This document shows, one piece after another, positions 31,003-39,433 of a DNA stretch of 40,617 bases. Within the stretch, counting starts at the first letter, position 1, and every line of letters begins with the position of its first letter. The translations under genes were made by a program, and so were the position numbers. The notes under the pieces were generated by a model. The model made no database searches. It was not told the origin of the DNA and worked only from the letters and a program-made list of their open reading frames with translations. Source of the DNA: JAZOTK01 sp045534775 (lineage in GTDB: Bacteria > Bacillota > Clostridia > RUG12999); contig JAZSKI010000019.1 in the NCBI GenBank assembly GCA_045534775.1, forward strand, positions 1-40,617. Reading direction: 5' to 3'.

Positions 31003-32697
31003 TTATTTACCTATAAACTTAAGACCTTCGGCAACAGCTTCCTCAGGAATCATTTTGATGACGTCGCCGCCGCTTCTCAGCTTATACTCAACAAGACCTT
31101 CGTTTATGAGCTTACCTACGGTTATACGAAGAGGTGTACCTATAAGGTCTGCATCCTTGAATTTAACGCCGGCACGCTCGTCGCGGTCGTCCATAATAAC
31201 CTCAACGCCGTGGGCTTTAAATTCGTTGTATATTTTTTCAGCCGCCGCCATCTGCTGTTCGTCGGAGATGTTAACAGGCACGATTACCACCTTATAGGGA
31301 GCAATATTAACAGGCCAGATGATACCGTTTTCATCACAGTTCTGTTCAATTATTGCCGCTACGCAACGGTTAACACCTATACCGTAACAGCCCATAACAA
31401 CGGTTTCTTCCTTACCGTTTTCATCAAGAAAATTACAGCCTAAGGCATCGCTGTATTTTGTACCCAGCTTGAATATATGACCTACCTCAATACCCTGTGC
31501 GGTTTCAATCACACCGCCGCATTTAGGACAAATATCGCCGCTTTCAATTACTCTTAAATCAAGAATGGCATCAGGCTCAAAATCTCTGCCGTGGTTGGTA
31601 TTTATATAATGATAATCCGTATCGTTAGCACCGGTGATATAGTTTTGCATCTCAGCAACCTCTAAATCCATCAGGAGCTTGCATTTGATGCCTACGGGAC
31701 CTGCAAAGCCTACCGCCGCACCTGTTACCTCTTCAACAGTAGCATAATCTGCCATTGCAAGCTCGGTGCAACCTAAGTAATTTTGCAGTTTAACCTCGTT
31801 AAGCTCGCGGTCGCCTCGTACCATAACGGCTACCGGCTCGCCGTCGCCGCAATAAATCAGAGTTTTAACAAATAAATTCGGGTTTATTTTCAGAAATTCC
31901 GCTAATTCTTCTATGGTTTTTACATTAGGCGTATGGATTTTTTCAAGAGCAAGGTCGCCTTCGGGACAGGAAATTTTTGTAGGAACACAAGCCGCCTTCT
32001 CATTATTTGCCGCATAACCGCAGCTGCAGAAAGCAATTGTATCTTCGCCAACCTCGGATTTTACCATAAATTCCTGAGAGCCGCTTCCGCCCATAGCACC
32101 GCTGTCGGCATCAACCACTATAAAATCCATATTCATCGCAGTAAACGCCTGAACATAAGCGTCATACATATTATCGTAGGACTTATCGAGCCCTGCTGTA
32201 TCGCGGTCAAAGCTGTAAGCATCCTTCATAATAAACTCACGGCTTCTCATAACACCGAATCTGGGACGGCGTTCGTCACGATATTTTGTCTGAATCTGAT
32301 AAAGGGTAACAGGTAAACCTCTATAGGAATGTATTTCATTTTTTACCATTTCGGTAAAAACCTCTTCGTGTGTCGGACCTAAACAAAAGCTTCTGTCGTT
32401 TCTGTCCTTAAGTCTGAACATTTCAGGACCAAACCGTTCCCATCTGCCTGATTCCATATAGGTTTCCGCCGGCAATATAGCAGGCATCAATACCTCCTGT
32501 GCACCGTGGCTGTCCATAGCGTCACGAATTACGTTTTCTACATTTTTAAGCACCTTAAGACCCATAGGCAGATAAGAATATACGCCTGCGGCTACCTTTC
32601 TCATCATACCTGCACGGAGCATAAGCTGATGACTTTTTATTTCCGCTTCAGCCGGAACCTCTCTCAAGGTTGGCATAAGCATTTTTGACATTTTCAT
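31003..32697 (-). CDS. proS: prolyl-tRNA synthetase, bacterial type
   Basis: Class II prolyl-tRNA synthetase of about 564 residues, bacterial form with an inserted YbaK-like editing domain. Visible are MLMPTLREVPAEAEIKSHQLMLRAGMMRKVAAGVYSYLPMG at the start, motif 2 TKYRDERRPRFGVMRSREFIMKDAYSF, the insertion about residues 220-400 (ITGANDTDYHYIN), motif 3 VMGCYGIGVNRCVAA and the anticodon domain with VVIVPVN and DDRDERAGVKF. Three ATG codons lie close together (32703, 32697, 32691); the AAAGGA site fits 32697 best. A longer opening would overlap ispF and is rejected. It is the last gene of the carD-isp operon. Confidence 0.95.
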   Translation of the reverse strand: MKMSKMLMPTLREVPAEAEIKSHQLMLRAGMMRKVAAGVYSYLPMGLKVLKNVENVIRDAMDSHGAQEVLMPAILPAETYMESGRWERFGPEMFRLKDRNDRSFCLGPTHEEVFTEMVKNEIHSYRGLPVTLYQIQTKYRDERRPRFGVMRSREFIMKDAYSFDRDTAGLDKSYDNMYDAYVQAFTAMNMDFIVVDADSGAMGGSGSQEFMVKSEVGEDTIAFCSCGYAANNEKAACVPTKISCPEGDLALEKIHTPNVKTIEELAEFLKINPNLFVKTLIYCGDGEPVAVMVRGDRELNEVKLQNYLGCTELAMADYATVEEVTGAAVGFAGPVGIKCKLLMDLEVAEMQNYITGANDTDYHYINTNHGRDFEPDAILDLRVIESGDICPKCGGVIETAQGIEVGHIFKLGTKYSDALGCNFLDENGKEETVVMGCYGIGVNRCVAAIIEQNCDENGIIWPVNIAPYKVVIVPVNISDEQQMAAAEKIYNEFKAHGVEVIMDDRDERAGVKFKDADLIGTPLRITVGKLINEGLVEYKLRSGGDVIKMIPEEAVAEGLKFIGK

Positions 32698-32740
32698 TTT
32701 CATCTGTCCTTTCGGTTGTAAATAATTGAGATTATATCGG

Positions 32741-33211
32741 TCAATCAGCAAGAAGGCATACCGCATAAGCGGAAATTCCTTCGCCACGACCTTCAAAACC
32801 CAGCTTTTCCGTTGTGGTTGCCTTTACATTTACCTTATCAACAGAAATTCCTGCGGCGTTTGCAATATTTAACCTCATAGTTGGTATATAAGCCGCAAGC
32901 TTAGGCTTTTGTGCGGCGATAATACTGTCAATATTTCCGATTTCAAAACCTTCCTTTCGGATAAGCTCCGCTACGGCTTCAAGCAATTTAAGGCTGTCGG
33001 CACCTTTAAATTTTTCATCGGTATCGGGGAACTGTACACCTATATCAGCCAGAGCCGCCGCCCCCAAAAGAGCATCCATAATGGCGTGAACCAATACATC
33101 GGCATCAGAATGACCGTCAAGCCCCTTTTCGTATTCAATATCCACACCGCCTAAAATCAGTTTTCTGCCTTCAGTCAAGCGGTGGACATCATATCCGTTA
33201 CCTATCCTCAT
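32741..33211 (-). CDS. ispF: 2-C-methyl-D-erythritol 2,4-cyclodiphosphate synthase
   Basis: 156-residue trimeric zinc enzyme of the MEP isoprenoid pathway, making MEcPP from CDP-ME 2-phosphate. Metal ligands lie in GYDVHRL (residues 6-12) and HSDADVLVHAIMDALLG (about 34-50). FPDTDEKFKGADS and the C-terminal ATTTEKLGFEGRGEGISAYAV are family blocks. Its start overlaps the ispD stop by 4 bases (ATGA). IspD makes the precursor two steps earlier (IspE is elsewhere). Confidence 0.97.
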   Translation of the reverse strand: MRIGNGYDVHRLTEGRKLILGGVDIEYEKGLDGHSDADVLVHAIMDALLGAAALADIGVQFPDTDEKFKGADSLKLLEAVAELIRKEGFEIGNIDSIIAAQKPKLAAYIPTMRLNIANAAGISVDKVNVKATTTEKLGFEGRGEGISAYAVCLLAD

Positions 33212-33894
33212 AAATCCTCCTTCAACAAAGAACCTGCCAGCTGCAGGTCAATGGGATTTGTTATTTTTATATTGGCACTGTCTCCCGGGACTATTCGCAC
33301 AGCATAACCCTGTGCCGTTGCCATACCGCAAAGGTCGGTGTAGCTTTCCATATCATCTTTTGCGGATTTGAACATGTTTTTCAAAACCTCTGTTTTAAAG
33401 GTTTGCGGTGTTTGTACATTATATATGGTATCACGTGCAGGAACAGCGGTCAGACATTTGCCGTCAACAGAAACCGCCATAGTATCAACAGCACCGATGA
33501 AGGTTCCGCAAGCACCGTATTTTTCTGCACATTTTATGTTTTCTTTAATGATTTCATCTGTCACAAAGGGACGAACTCCGTCGTGGGTTATAATAATATC
33601 ATCCTTTTGTGCAAAAACCGATACCTCGGAGAGAATACGTAAAATACTTTCCATACGAGTATTTCCGCCTGAAATCACAATTATTTTATCACTGCCGATA
33701 TATTTGCGGATAAGTTCATCGAGATATGAAACATAATCCTCGCGGCAGGCTACATATATTCTATCGCAAAGAGGTACAAATTTTCTGAGAGTATGTACTA
33801 TTATAGGTTCGCCGTTTATATGTATAAACTGTTTCGGAATATTCTGACCCATTCTGTTGCCGCTGCCTCCGGCGGCTATTCCGGCGTATATCAT
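33208..33894 (-). CDS. ispD: 2-C-methyl-D-erythritol 4-phosphate cytidylyltransferase
   Basis: 228-residue MEP pathway enzyme that joins CTP and MEP to give CDP-ME. The nucleotide motif AAGGSGNRMGQNIPKQF (residues 7-23) has the R and K of the active site. ITHDGVRPFVTDEII and the C-terminal DSANIKITNPIDLQLA are typical. It is separated from carD by 2 bases and overlaps ispF by 4, so the three genes are coupled. Confidence 0.96.
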   Translation of the reverse strand: MIYAGIAAGGSGNRMGQNIPKQFIHINGEPIIVHTLRKFVPLCDRIYVACREDYVSYLDELIRKYIGSDKIIVISGGNTRMESILRILSEVSVFAQKDDIIITHDGVRPFVTDEIIKENIKCAEKYGACGTFIGAVDTMAVSVDGKCLTAVPARDTIYNVQTPQTFKTEVLKNMFKSAKDDMESYTDLCGMATAQGYAVRIVPGDSANIKITNPIDLQLAGSLLKEDL

Positions 33895-33896
33895 GA

Positions 33897-34394
33897 TTAA
33901 TTTTCCTTTTCCAGCAGACGAGCTACAATTCCGTCCAATTTTTCTTCGATAGCCTGCTGAGTAGTACCTTTAGACAAAACCAGCTCGCTGATTAAAATCT
34001 GCTTTGCTGTAGCTAGCATTTTGCGTTCGCCGGAAGACAAACCCTTTGATTTATCGCGGTACATCAAGGTTTTAACCACCTGCGATACCGAATAAATATC
34101 ACCGCTTTTTATCCTCAGGACATTCTCGCGATACCGTTTATTCCAGTTGGAGTTAATTTCTTCGGTATAATCAGCGAAATACTCAATAACCTTATCAGCC
34201 TCTGCCGGAGAGATAAGGTCGCGGATGCTTTCGGCGGAAACACCGGTTACAGGAAACATAACCTTCATACCCTCATAAGCCATACGCAGGATATAATAAT
34301 TATTAATCTCCCCTAATACTTCCCGCTCTTCTATTGCTTCGATTATACCTGCGCCGTGCATAGGATAAACTATTTTGTCTCCTATGTTATACAT
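33897..34394 (-). CDS. carD: CarD/CdnL-family RNA polymerase-binding regulator
   Basis: 165-residue CarD/CdnL protein. The N-terminal Tudor-like RNA polymerase beta-binding domain (residues 1-60: YNIGDKIVYPMHGAGIIEAIEEREVLG...YYILRM) is followed by an all-helical DNA-binding domain (about 70-160), including NWNKRYRENVLRIKSGDIYSVSQVVKTLMYRDKSKGLSSGERKML. Family members stabilise open complexes at many SigA promoters and are sensitive to stress. Its own promoter is near consensus, with a GGGGG site before the start. The carD-ispD-ispF order is also known from actinobacteria. Confidence 0.95.
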   Translation of the reverse strand: MYNIGDKIVYPMHGAGIIEAIEEREVLGEINNYYILRMAYEGMKVMFPVTGVSAESIRDLISPAEADKVIEYFADYTEEINSNWNKRYRENVLRIKSGDIYSVSQVVKTLMYRDKSKGLSSGERKMLATAKQILISELVLSKGTTQQAIEEKLDGIVARLLEKEN

Positions 34395-34427
34395 ACAAAA
34401 ACCCCCAATAAAAATTTCTCTGATTAT

Positions 34428-34456
34428 ATTATACTACAACAAATGTGAATTGTCAA
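34428..34456 (-). promoter_or_regulatory. SigA promoter of the carD operon
   Basis: Reverse-strand TTGACA (34451-34456) and TATAAT (34428-34433) are spaced by exactly 17 bases. The leader to the carD start at 34394 is about 30 bases. Confidence 0.85.
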
Positions 34457-34562
34457 ATAGAAATTCCCTATAAAATACAGGTTTTTTGAAATTTTGTCTT
34501 GTATAATATTATATATTTCGCACAAAATAACTTTAAAAATCAATATATTCGGAGATTTGTAT

Positions 34563-35681
34563 ATGTTACTTATAAAAAACGGAAAAATCTTTACAATGGA
34601 AAAAGAAAATATCATCTGCGGAGATATTTTAATTAAAAACGGAAAAATTGCAGAAATCGGTAAAATTTCGCACAGCGTTGATGCCAAAATCATAGATGCG
34701 GCGGAATGCTTTGTGCTTCCGGGACTTATAGATGCTCATTGCCATATCGGTATATCCGAAGAGAAAAAAGGATTTGAAGGCAATGACTGCAACGAAACTA
34801 CGGAAGCGGTTACCCCTTATCTGAAAGCCATTGATGCCGTAAATCCTATGGACAGCTCCTTTGGCAATGCGGTGCGTGCAGGAATTACGTCTGTTATGAC
34901 GGGCCCGGGAAGCTCCAATGTAGTAGGCGGGCAGTTTGTTTTTATGAAAACCTACGGCAGGGTTGTTGATGATATGATAGTCAAAGAGCCTGCCGCTATG
35001 AAAATAGCTTTCGGAGAAAATCCGAAAAATAACTACAGCTCTCAAGGGAAAATGCCTGCCACAAGAATGACAATAGCCGCAATGCTTCGCCGTGAGATAG
35101 AGGAGGCAAGGGATAATGACAATTTCACAAAAGTATGCTGGAAGGCCGTCTTTGATAAAAAAATACCCCTTAAGGCTCACGTTCACAGAACAGATGATAT
35201 ATTGACAGCCATAAGAATAGCAAAGGAATATGATTTGGATTTAACTCTCGACCATTGTACTGAAGGGCATTTAATAGCCGAGGAGATAAAGAAATCGGGC
35301 TTTCCGGCTATAGTAGGGCCGTCTCTTGCCTCCAGGAACAAAATAGAGGTTCAGTATATGGATTTCAAAACGGCGGGAATACTTGCGGAAAAAGGAGTTC
35401 TTACAGCTATATGCACCGACCATCCCGTTTCCGTAATCCAATGCCTGCCTATTTGTGCAGGTCTTGCAATAAAGGCGGGTATGGACCCAATGGAGGGGCT
35501 TCGTGCCATAACGATAAACCCGGCAAAAATTTGCAGAGTTGACCACAGAGTAGGCAGTATAAAAATCGACAAAGATGCCGATATTTCCATATTCAGCGGA
35601 AACCCTACGGATATTTATACCAACACTTTATATACCGTCATAGACGGGAAAATAATTTATGATTACAGAAAGAATAGCTGA
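34563..35681 (+). CDS. metal-dependent amidohydrolase
   Basis: 372-residue cytosolic hydrolase of the amidohydrolase superfamily. The N-terminal beta-sandwich ends at VLPGLIDAHCHIG with metal ligands H59 and H61. Further ligands are H206 or H208 (KAHVHR), H231 or H236 (LDHCTEGH) and D286 (CTDHPV). The C-terminal sandwich includes DADISIFSGNP and VIDGKIIYD. The set fits the imidazolonepropionase/prolidase-like branch; the substrate is unknown and probably a cyclic amide or dipeptide. The ATG at 34563 has CGGAG upstream; the longer opening from 34494 overlaps the carD promoter region. Divergent from carD. Confidence 0.88.
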   Translation: MLLIKNGKIFTMEKENIICGDILIKNGKIAEIGKISHSVDAKIIDAAECFVLPGLIDAHCHIGISEEKKGFEGNDCNETTEAVTPYLKAIDAVNPMDSSFGNAVRAGITSVMTGPGSSNVVGGQFVFMKTYGRVVDDMIVKEPAAMKIAFGENPKNNYSSQGKMPATRMTIAAMLRREIEEARDNDNFTKVCWKAVFDKKIPLKAHVHRTDDILTAIRIAKEYDLDLTLDHCTEGHLIAEEIKKSGFPAIVGPSLASRNKIEVQYMDFKTAGILAEKGVLTAICTDHPVSVIQCLPICAGLAIKAGMDPMEGLRAITINPAKICRVDHRVGSIKIDKDADISIFSGNPTDIYTNTLYTVIDGKIIYDYRKNS

Positions 35682-35779
35682 TGCGGTTATATACCGAAAT
35701 CAGGAAGCAAACGCCTTTGTAATATGACAGATAACCAATGCAAAGTCAAAAATATGAAAATATTTTGTCACATTTTAGG

Positions 35780-35808
35780 TTGAATTCTTTTATAAAATAT
35801 GTTATAAT
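35780..35808 (+). promoter_or_regulatory. SigA promoter of the Na/Pi cotransporter gene
   Basis: TTGAAT (35780-35785) and TATAAT (35803-35808) are spaced by 17 bases, about 40 bases before the start codon at 35851. Confidence 0.7.
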
Positions 35809-35850
35809 TATTGTGGTAATACCATTAATATGATAAAATCGGAGGTATTT

Positions 35851-37605
35851 ATGGACATATTTTCTGTTTTAACCTTGCTGGGCGGACTTGCGCTTTTTCT
35901 TTTCGGAATGAATTATATGGGCGACAGTCTTAAAAAATTATCGGGCGGTCAGCTGGAGTCAATTCTTCAAAAGCTCACATCAAATAGGCTGAAAGGCTTC
36001 TTGCTGGGACTTCTTGTAACAGCCGTAATACAAAGCTCATCGGCAACTACTGTTATGCTGGTTGGTTTTGTTAACTCGGGTATTATGTCCCTTTCACAGA
36101 CTATTGCCATAATCATGGGCTCTAATGTAGGTACAACGATTACCTCGTGGCTTTTGAGTACAACGGGTATATCGGGGGATGTAATCTGGCTGAAGCTGTT
36201 AAAACCCGATTCCTTTACGCCTGTTTTTGCTATGATTGGTATATTTATGACAATGATGGCAAAATCAGAAAAAAAGAAGGATGTAGGTTCAATTTTACTT
36301 GGCTTTGCCATTTTGATGTTCGGTATGGAAACTATGTCGGGAGCTATGTCGGGACTTAAGGATAACGAGAGCTTTGCTCAAATTCTTGTAATGTTTGAAA
36401 ACCCCGTTCTCGGTATATTATCCGGTACCATCCTGACGGCTATAATACAGTCCTCCTCCGCATCGGTGGGTATTTTGCAGGCGTTATCCTTGACGGGTGC
36501 AATACCTATGTCAACAGCGCTGCCCGTAATTCTGGGACAGAATATCGGTACAACCATTACACCTATTTTGTCATCAATTAACGGAAACACCGATTCTAAA
36601 AGAGTGGCAATCTCCTGTTTGTACATAAAATTAATCGGCGTGGTGGTTATCTGCGTGATTTTCTACGCACTTCATTCGATTGTGGGATTTGCCTTTATGA
36701 ATGAAAAAGCGTCCGTATTTTCCATAGCCCTCGTGCATACAACCTTTAATATATTGTCTACCATTATATTAATTCCTTTATGTAAATTAATAGAAAAGCT
36801 GGCAGTTTTAACCTTTAAATCCACCGAGACGGTTAAAGACGATAAATTAAGAATACTTGATGAAAGATTTTTGGATATGCCCGCCTTTGCGCTGGAGAAA
36901 TCCAAAGAGCTGGTAGCTGAAATGGTGAAAATTGCTGAAAGCTCCGTTAATATAGCCTTGGACAAGCTGTTTGATTATGATGACAAAAGTGAAATTTTAG
37001 TCAAAGAACAGGAAGAATCTGTTGATAACTACGAAGATAAGTTAGGTTCATATCTTGTTAAGCTGGCAGGTCATAAGCTGGCACCCGACCAGGCAAACGA
37101 GGTTACAACTTTGTTGCATATTATAGGAGATATTGAAAGAATTTCCGACCACGCCTGCAATCTTATGGAAGCGGCAACGGAAATTCATAAGAAAAAAATC
37201 GAATTTTCAAGCAAGGCAAAAAAAGAGATCACTGTTGCTATAGCCGCGGTGCGTGAAATAGTAGAGCTGTCGGTTCTGGCGGTTGAAACTGAGGATAATG
37301 CTTATGCTATGAAAATAGAACCTCTTGAACAGGTTATAGACAAGCTTAAACACAGAATGAAGAAAAAACATATTGAAAGACTTCAGAACAATGAATGTAC
37401 CATAGAGCTTGGTTTTGTATATTCGGATATAATAACCAATGTTGAGAGAATAGCAGACCATTGCTCCAATATCGGTGTTGCTGTCCTGCAAAGAGAAGAG
37501 GCAAGCTTTGAACCTCACGAATATTTAAGCCACGTTAAACATGACGGCGAAAATAACTTTATAACACAATATAATGCTTATAAGGAAAAATATTATAACG
37601 CATAA
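35851..37605 (+). CDS. Na/Pi cotransporter with C-terminal PhoU-like domain
   Basis: 584-residue inner-membrane protein of the Na/Pi cotransporter II family (NptA/YjbB-like). Two inverted halves each carry the QSSS motif: VIQSSSATTVMLVGFVNSG (about 57-75) and IIQSSSASVGILQALS. About eight to nine membrane segments fill residues 1-325. The C-terminal 240 residues are helical and PhoU-like (DIERISDHACNLMEAA and NVERIADHCSNIGVAVL). The start at 35851 follows CGGAGG; the ATG at 35830 is too early. It is probably a phosphate transporter, the second one in this window. Confidence 0.93.
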   Translation: MDIFSVLTLLGGLALFLFGMNYMGDSLKKLSGGQLESILQKLTSNRLKGFLLGLLVTAVIQSSSATTVMLVGFVNSGIMSLSQTIAIIMGSNVGTTITSWLLSTTGISGDVIWLKLLKPDSFTPVFAMIGIFMTMMAKSEKKKDVGSILLGFAILMFGMETMSGAMSGLKDNESFAQILVMFENPVLGILSGTILTAIIQSSSASVGILQALSLTGAIPMSTALPVILGQNIGTTITPILSSINGNTDSKRVAISCLYIKLIGVVVICVIFYALHSIVGFAFMNEKASVFSIALVHTTFNILSTIILIPLCKLIEKLAVLTFKSTETVKDDKLRILDERFLDMPAFALEKSKELVAEMVKIAESSVNIALDKLFDYDDKSEILVKEQEESVDNYEDKLGSYLVKLAGHKLAPDQANEVTTLLHIIGDIERISDHACNLMEAATEIHKKKIEFSSKAKKEITVAIAAVREIVELSVLAVETEDNAYAMKIEPLEQVIDKLKHRMKKKHIERLQNNECTIELGFVYSDIITNVERIADHCSNIGVAVLQREEASFEPHEYLSHVKHDGENNFITQYNAYKEKYYNA

Positions 37606-37613
37606 TAATCAAA

Positions 37614-37652
37614 ATAATAAGGAGAGCGGCAGAACCCGTATCTCCTTATTAT
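37614..37652 (+). terminator. hairpin between Na/Pi cotransporter and sulP genes
   Basis: ATAATAAGGAGA (37614-37625) pairs perfectly with TCTCCTTATTAT (37641-37652) around a 15-base loop. It lacks a T run, so termination may be weak. The right arm is complementary to the ribosome binding site of sulP (GAGGAGAG, 37658-37665), so it may instead act in translation control. Confidence 0.55.
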
Positions 37653-37670
37653 ATATTGAGGAGAGCTACT

Positions 37671-39329
37671 ATGAAAGAATTTACACCTATGCTGTTCAGA
37701 TCCTTAAAGGACTATGATGGCAAAAAAATTTTAAATGACGTAATAGCGGGAATAATAGTGGCTATTATCGCACTTCCTCTTTCCATCGCCCTGGCACTGG
37801 CATCGGGCGTTGGTCCCGAACAAGGCTTATATACTGCTATAATTGCAGGCTTTTTAATTTCCTTTTTTGGCGGCAGTAAGGTGCAGATAGCAGGGCCTAC
37901 GGCGGCTTTTGCAACAATAGTAGCAGGGATAGTCGCAACAAAGGGTATGGAAGGACTTATCATTGCGACGATAATGGCGGGTATCTTGCTTATCTTAATG
38001 GGTATTTGCAAATTCGGCACACTCATAAAGTTTATTCCGTATACTATTACAACCGGATTTACGGCAGGTATCGCCGTAACCATTTTAATAGGTCAGTTCA
38101 AGGATTTTTTCGGTGTGACCTATATGAACGGCGAAGCCCCCATAGACACTATTGAAAAGCTGGAAGCTTTTTTTGCCAATATCGGTACGGTGACACCGGG
38201 AGCCATCATTATCGCTATAGTTTGTCTGCTTATTCTGTTTTTGTTACCTAAAATTACGGATAAAATACCGGCTTCCTTAGTCGCTGTATTTGCCGGTATT
38301 ATAATGGTAAAAATCCTGCCGTTTGAGGTAAACACAATAGGCGATTTATATGAAATCAGTAACAAGCTGCCATCATTTTCAATGCCGGCATTTTCGTTCA
38401 ATACCATAAGAGAACTGTTGCCTGATGCCGTTACCATCGCAATTTTGGCGGGAATTGAATCCTTGCTTTCCTGCGTTGTGGCAGACGGAATGATAAATTC
38501 CAGACATAGCTCAAATATGGAATTGGTGGCACAGGGCATAGGAAATATAGGCTCAGCTCTTTTCGGCGGCATTCCCGCAACAGGTGCAATAGCCCGTACG
38601 GCGGCAAACATCAAAAACGGCGGTAAAACCCCTGTTGCAGGTATAGTCCATGCTTTGGTCCTGGTGCTGGTATTGGTGATATTAATGCCCTGCGCTTCGT
38701 GGATACCTATGCCTACCATTGCGGCAATTCTTATAAATGTTGCCTATAATATGTGCCAATGGAAGCCCTTTGTTAATCTGGTAAAAAAAGCTCCAAAAAG
38801 CGACATTGCTGTGCTTGTAATAACCTTCGTGCTTACGGTTGTTTTTGATTTGGTAGTTGCTATTGAATTCGGTATGATAATCGCGGCAGCACTGTTTATA
38901 AACCGTATGAGCGAAGAAATGAATGTTACAACCTGGAAATATTTTTTCGACGAAGAAGATCCCGAAAGTATACATTTAAGAAAAGTGGACAAAGCTATAA
39001 GAGTATACGAATTAAACGGACCCCTTTTCTTTGCGGCAGTTGACAGACTTGCAAGCATTACTGTCAAGGATTATACAAAATGCCTTATTTTACGTATGCG
39101 TGGCGTACCGTCGCTGGATGCTACGGCAATGCAGACCTTAGAGGAAATATATGAGGAATACAACAAACGAGGGATAACCGTGATTTTTTCCCACGTAAAT
39201 CCGCAGCCTTTGAGTGCTATGACAAAGGCGGGTTTTGTAGAAAAAGCAGGCGAAGAAAATTTCTGCCCGTCCATAGATTTTGCTTTGGAACGTGCAAATA
39301 AACTTATAGAAAAACGCAATTATTGTTAA
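37671..39329 (+). CDS. SulP-family anion transporter with STAS domain
   Basis: 552-residue inner-membrane transporter of the SulP (SLC26-like) family. Residues 1-420 hold about 12 to 14 hydrophobic segments, with LNDVIAGIIVAIIALPLSIALALASGVGPEQGLYTAIIAGF and GGSKVQIAGPTAAF near the N-terminus, both family hallmarks. Residues about 440-545 form the cytosolic STAS domain (YELNGPLFFAAVD, LRMRGVPSLDATAMQTLEEIYEEY). Substrate may be sulfate, bicarbonate or a dicarboxylate. The start follows GAGGAGAG. It lies 65 bases after the Na/Pi gene and may be read from the same promoter. Confidence 0.93.
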   Translation: MKEFTPMLFRSLKDYDGKKILNDVIAGIIVAIIALPLSIALALASGVGPEQGLYTAIIAGFLISFFGGSKVQIAGPTAAFATIVAGIVATKGMEGLIIATIMAGILLILMGICKFGTLIKFIPYTITTGFTAGIAVTILIGQFKDFFGVTYMNGEAPIDTIEKLEAFFANIGTVTPGAIIIAIVCLLILFLLPKITDKIPASLVAVFAGIIMVKILPFEVNTIGDLYEISNKLPSFSMPAFSFNTIRELLPDAVTIAILAGIESLLSCVVADGMINSRHSSNMELVAQGIGNIGSALFGGIPATGAIARTAANIKNGGKTPVAGIVHALVLVLVLVILMPCASWIPMPTIAAILINVAYNMCQWKPFVNLVKKAPKSDIAVLVITFVLTVVFDLVVAIEFGMIIAAALFINRMSEEMNVTTWKYFFDEEDPESIHLRKVDKAIRVYELNGPLFFAAVDRLASITVKDYTKCLILRMRGVPSLDATAMQTLEEIYEEYNKRGITVIFSHVNPQPLSAMTKAGFVEKAGEENFCPSIDFALERANKLIEKRNYC

Positions 39330-39374
39330 AATCGCAGAAATTTAAAATTAAAATAAAAAATATGCAATAAATAC

Positions 39375-39403
39375 TTGAAAAATCAAGTGTAATGTGATAA
39401 AAT
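39375..39403 (+). promoter_or_regulatory. SigA promoter of guaA
   Basis: TTGAAA (39375-39380) and TAAAAT (39398-39403) are spaced by 17 bases. The -35 lies in a small inverted repeat (CTTGA-AAAA-TCAAG, 39374-39387), which could be an operator. No PurR box or purine riboswitch was recognised. Confidence 0.65.
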
Positions 39404-39433
39404 GAATTATATTAAATTTTAGGGAGGCTACTT

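Noticed and set aside
32698..32796. N-terminal extension of proS overlapping ispF
   Set aside because: ATG codons at 32697-32703 follow AAAGGA and match the family start; the extension would reuse ispF coding sequence in another frame.
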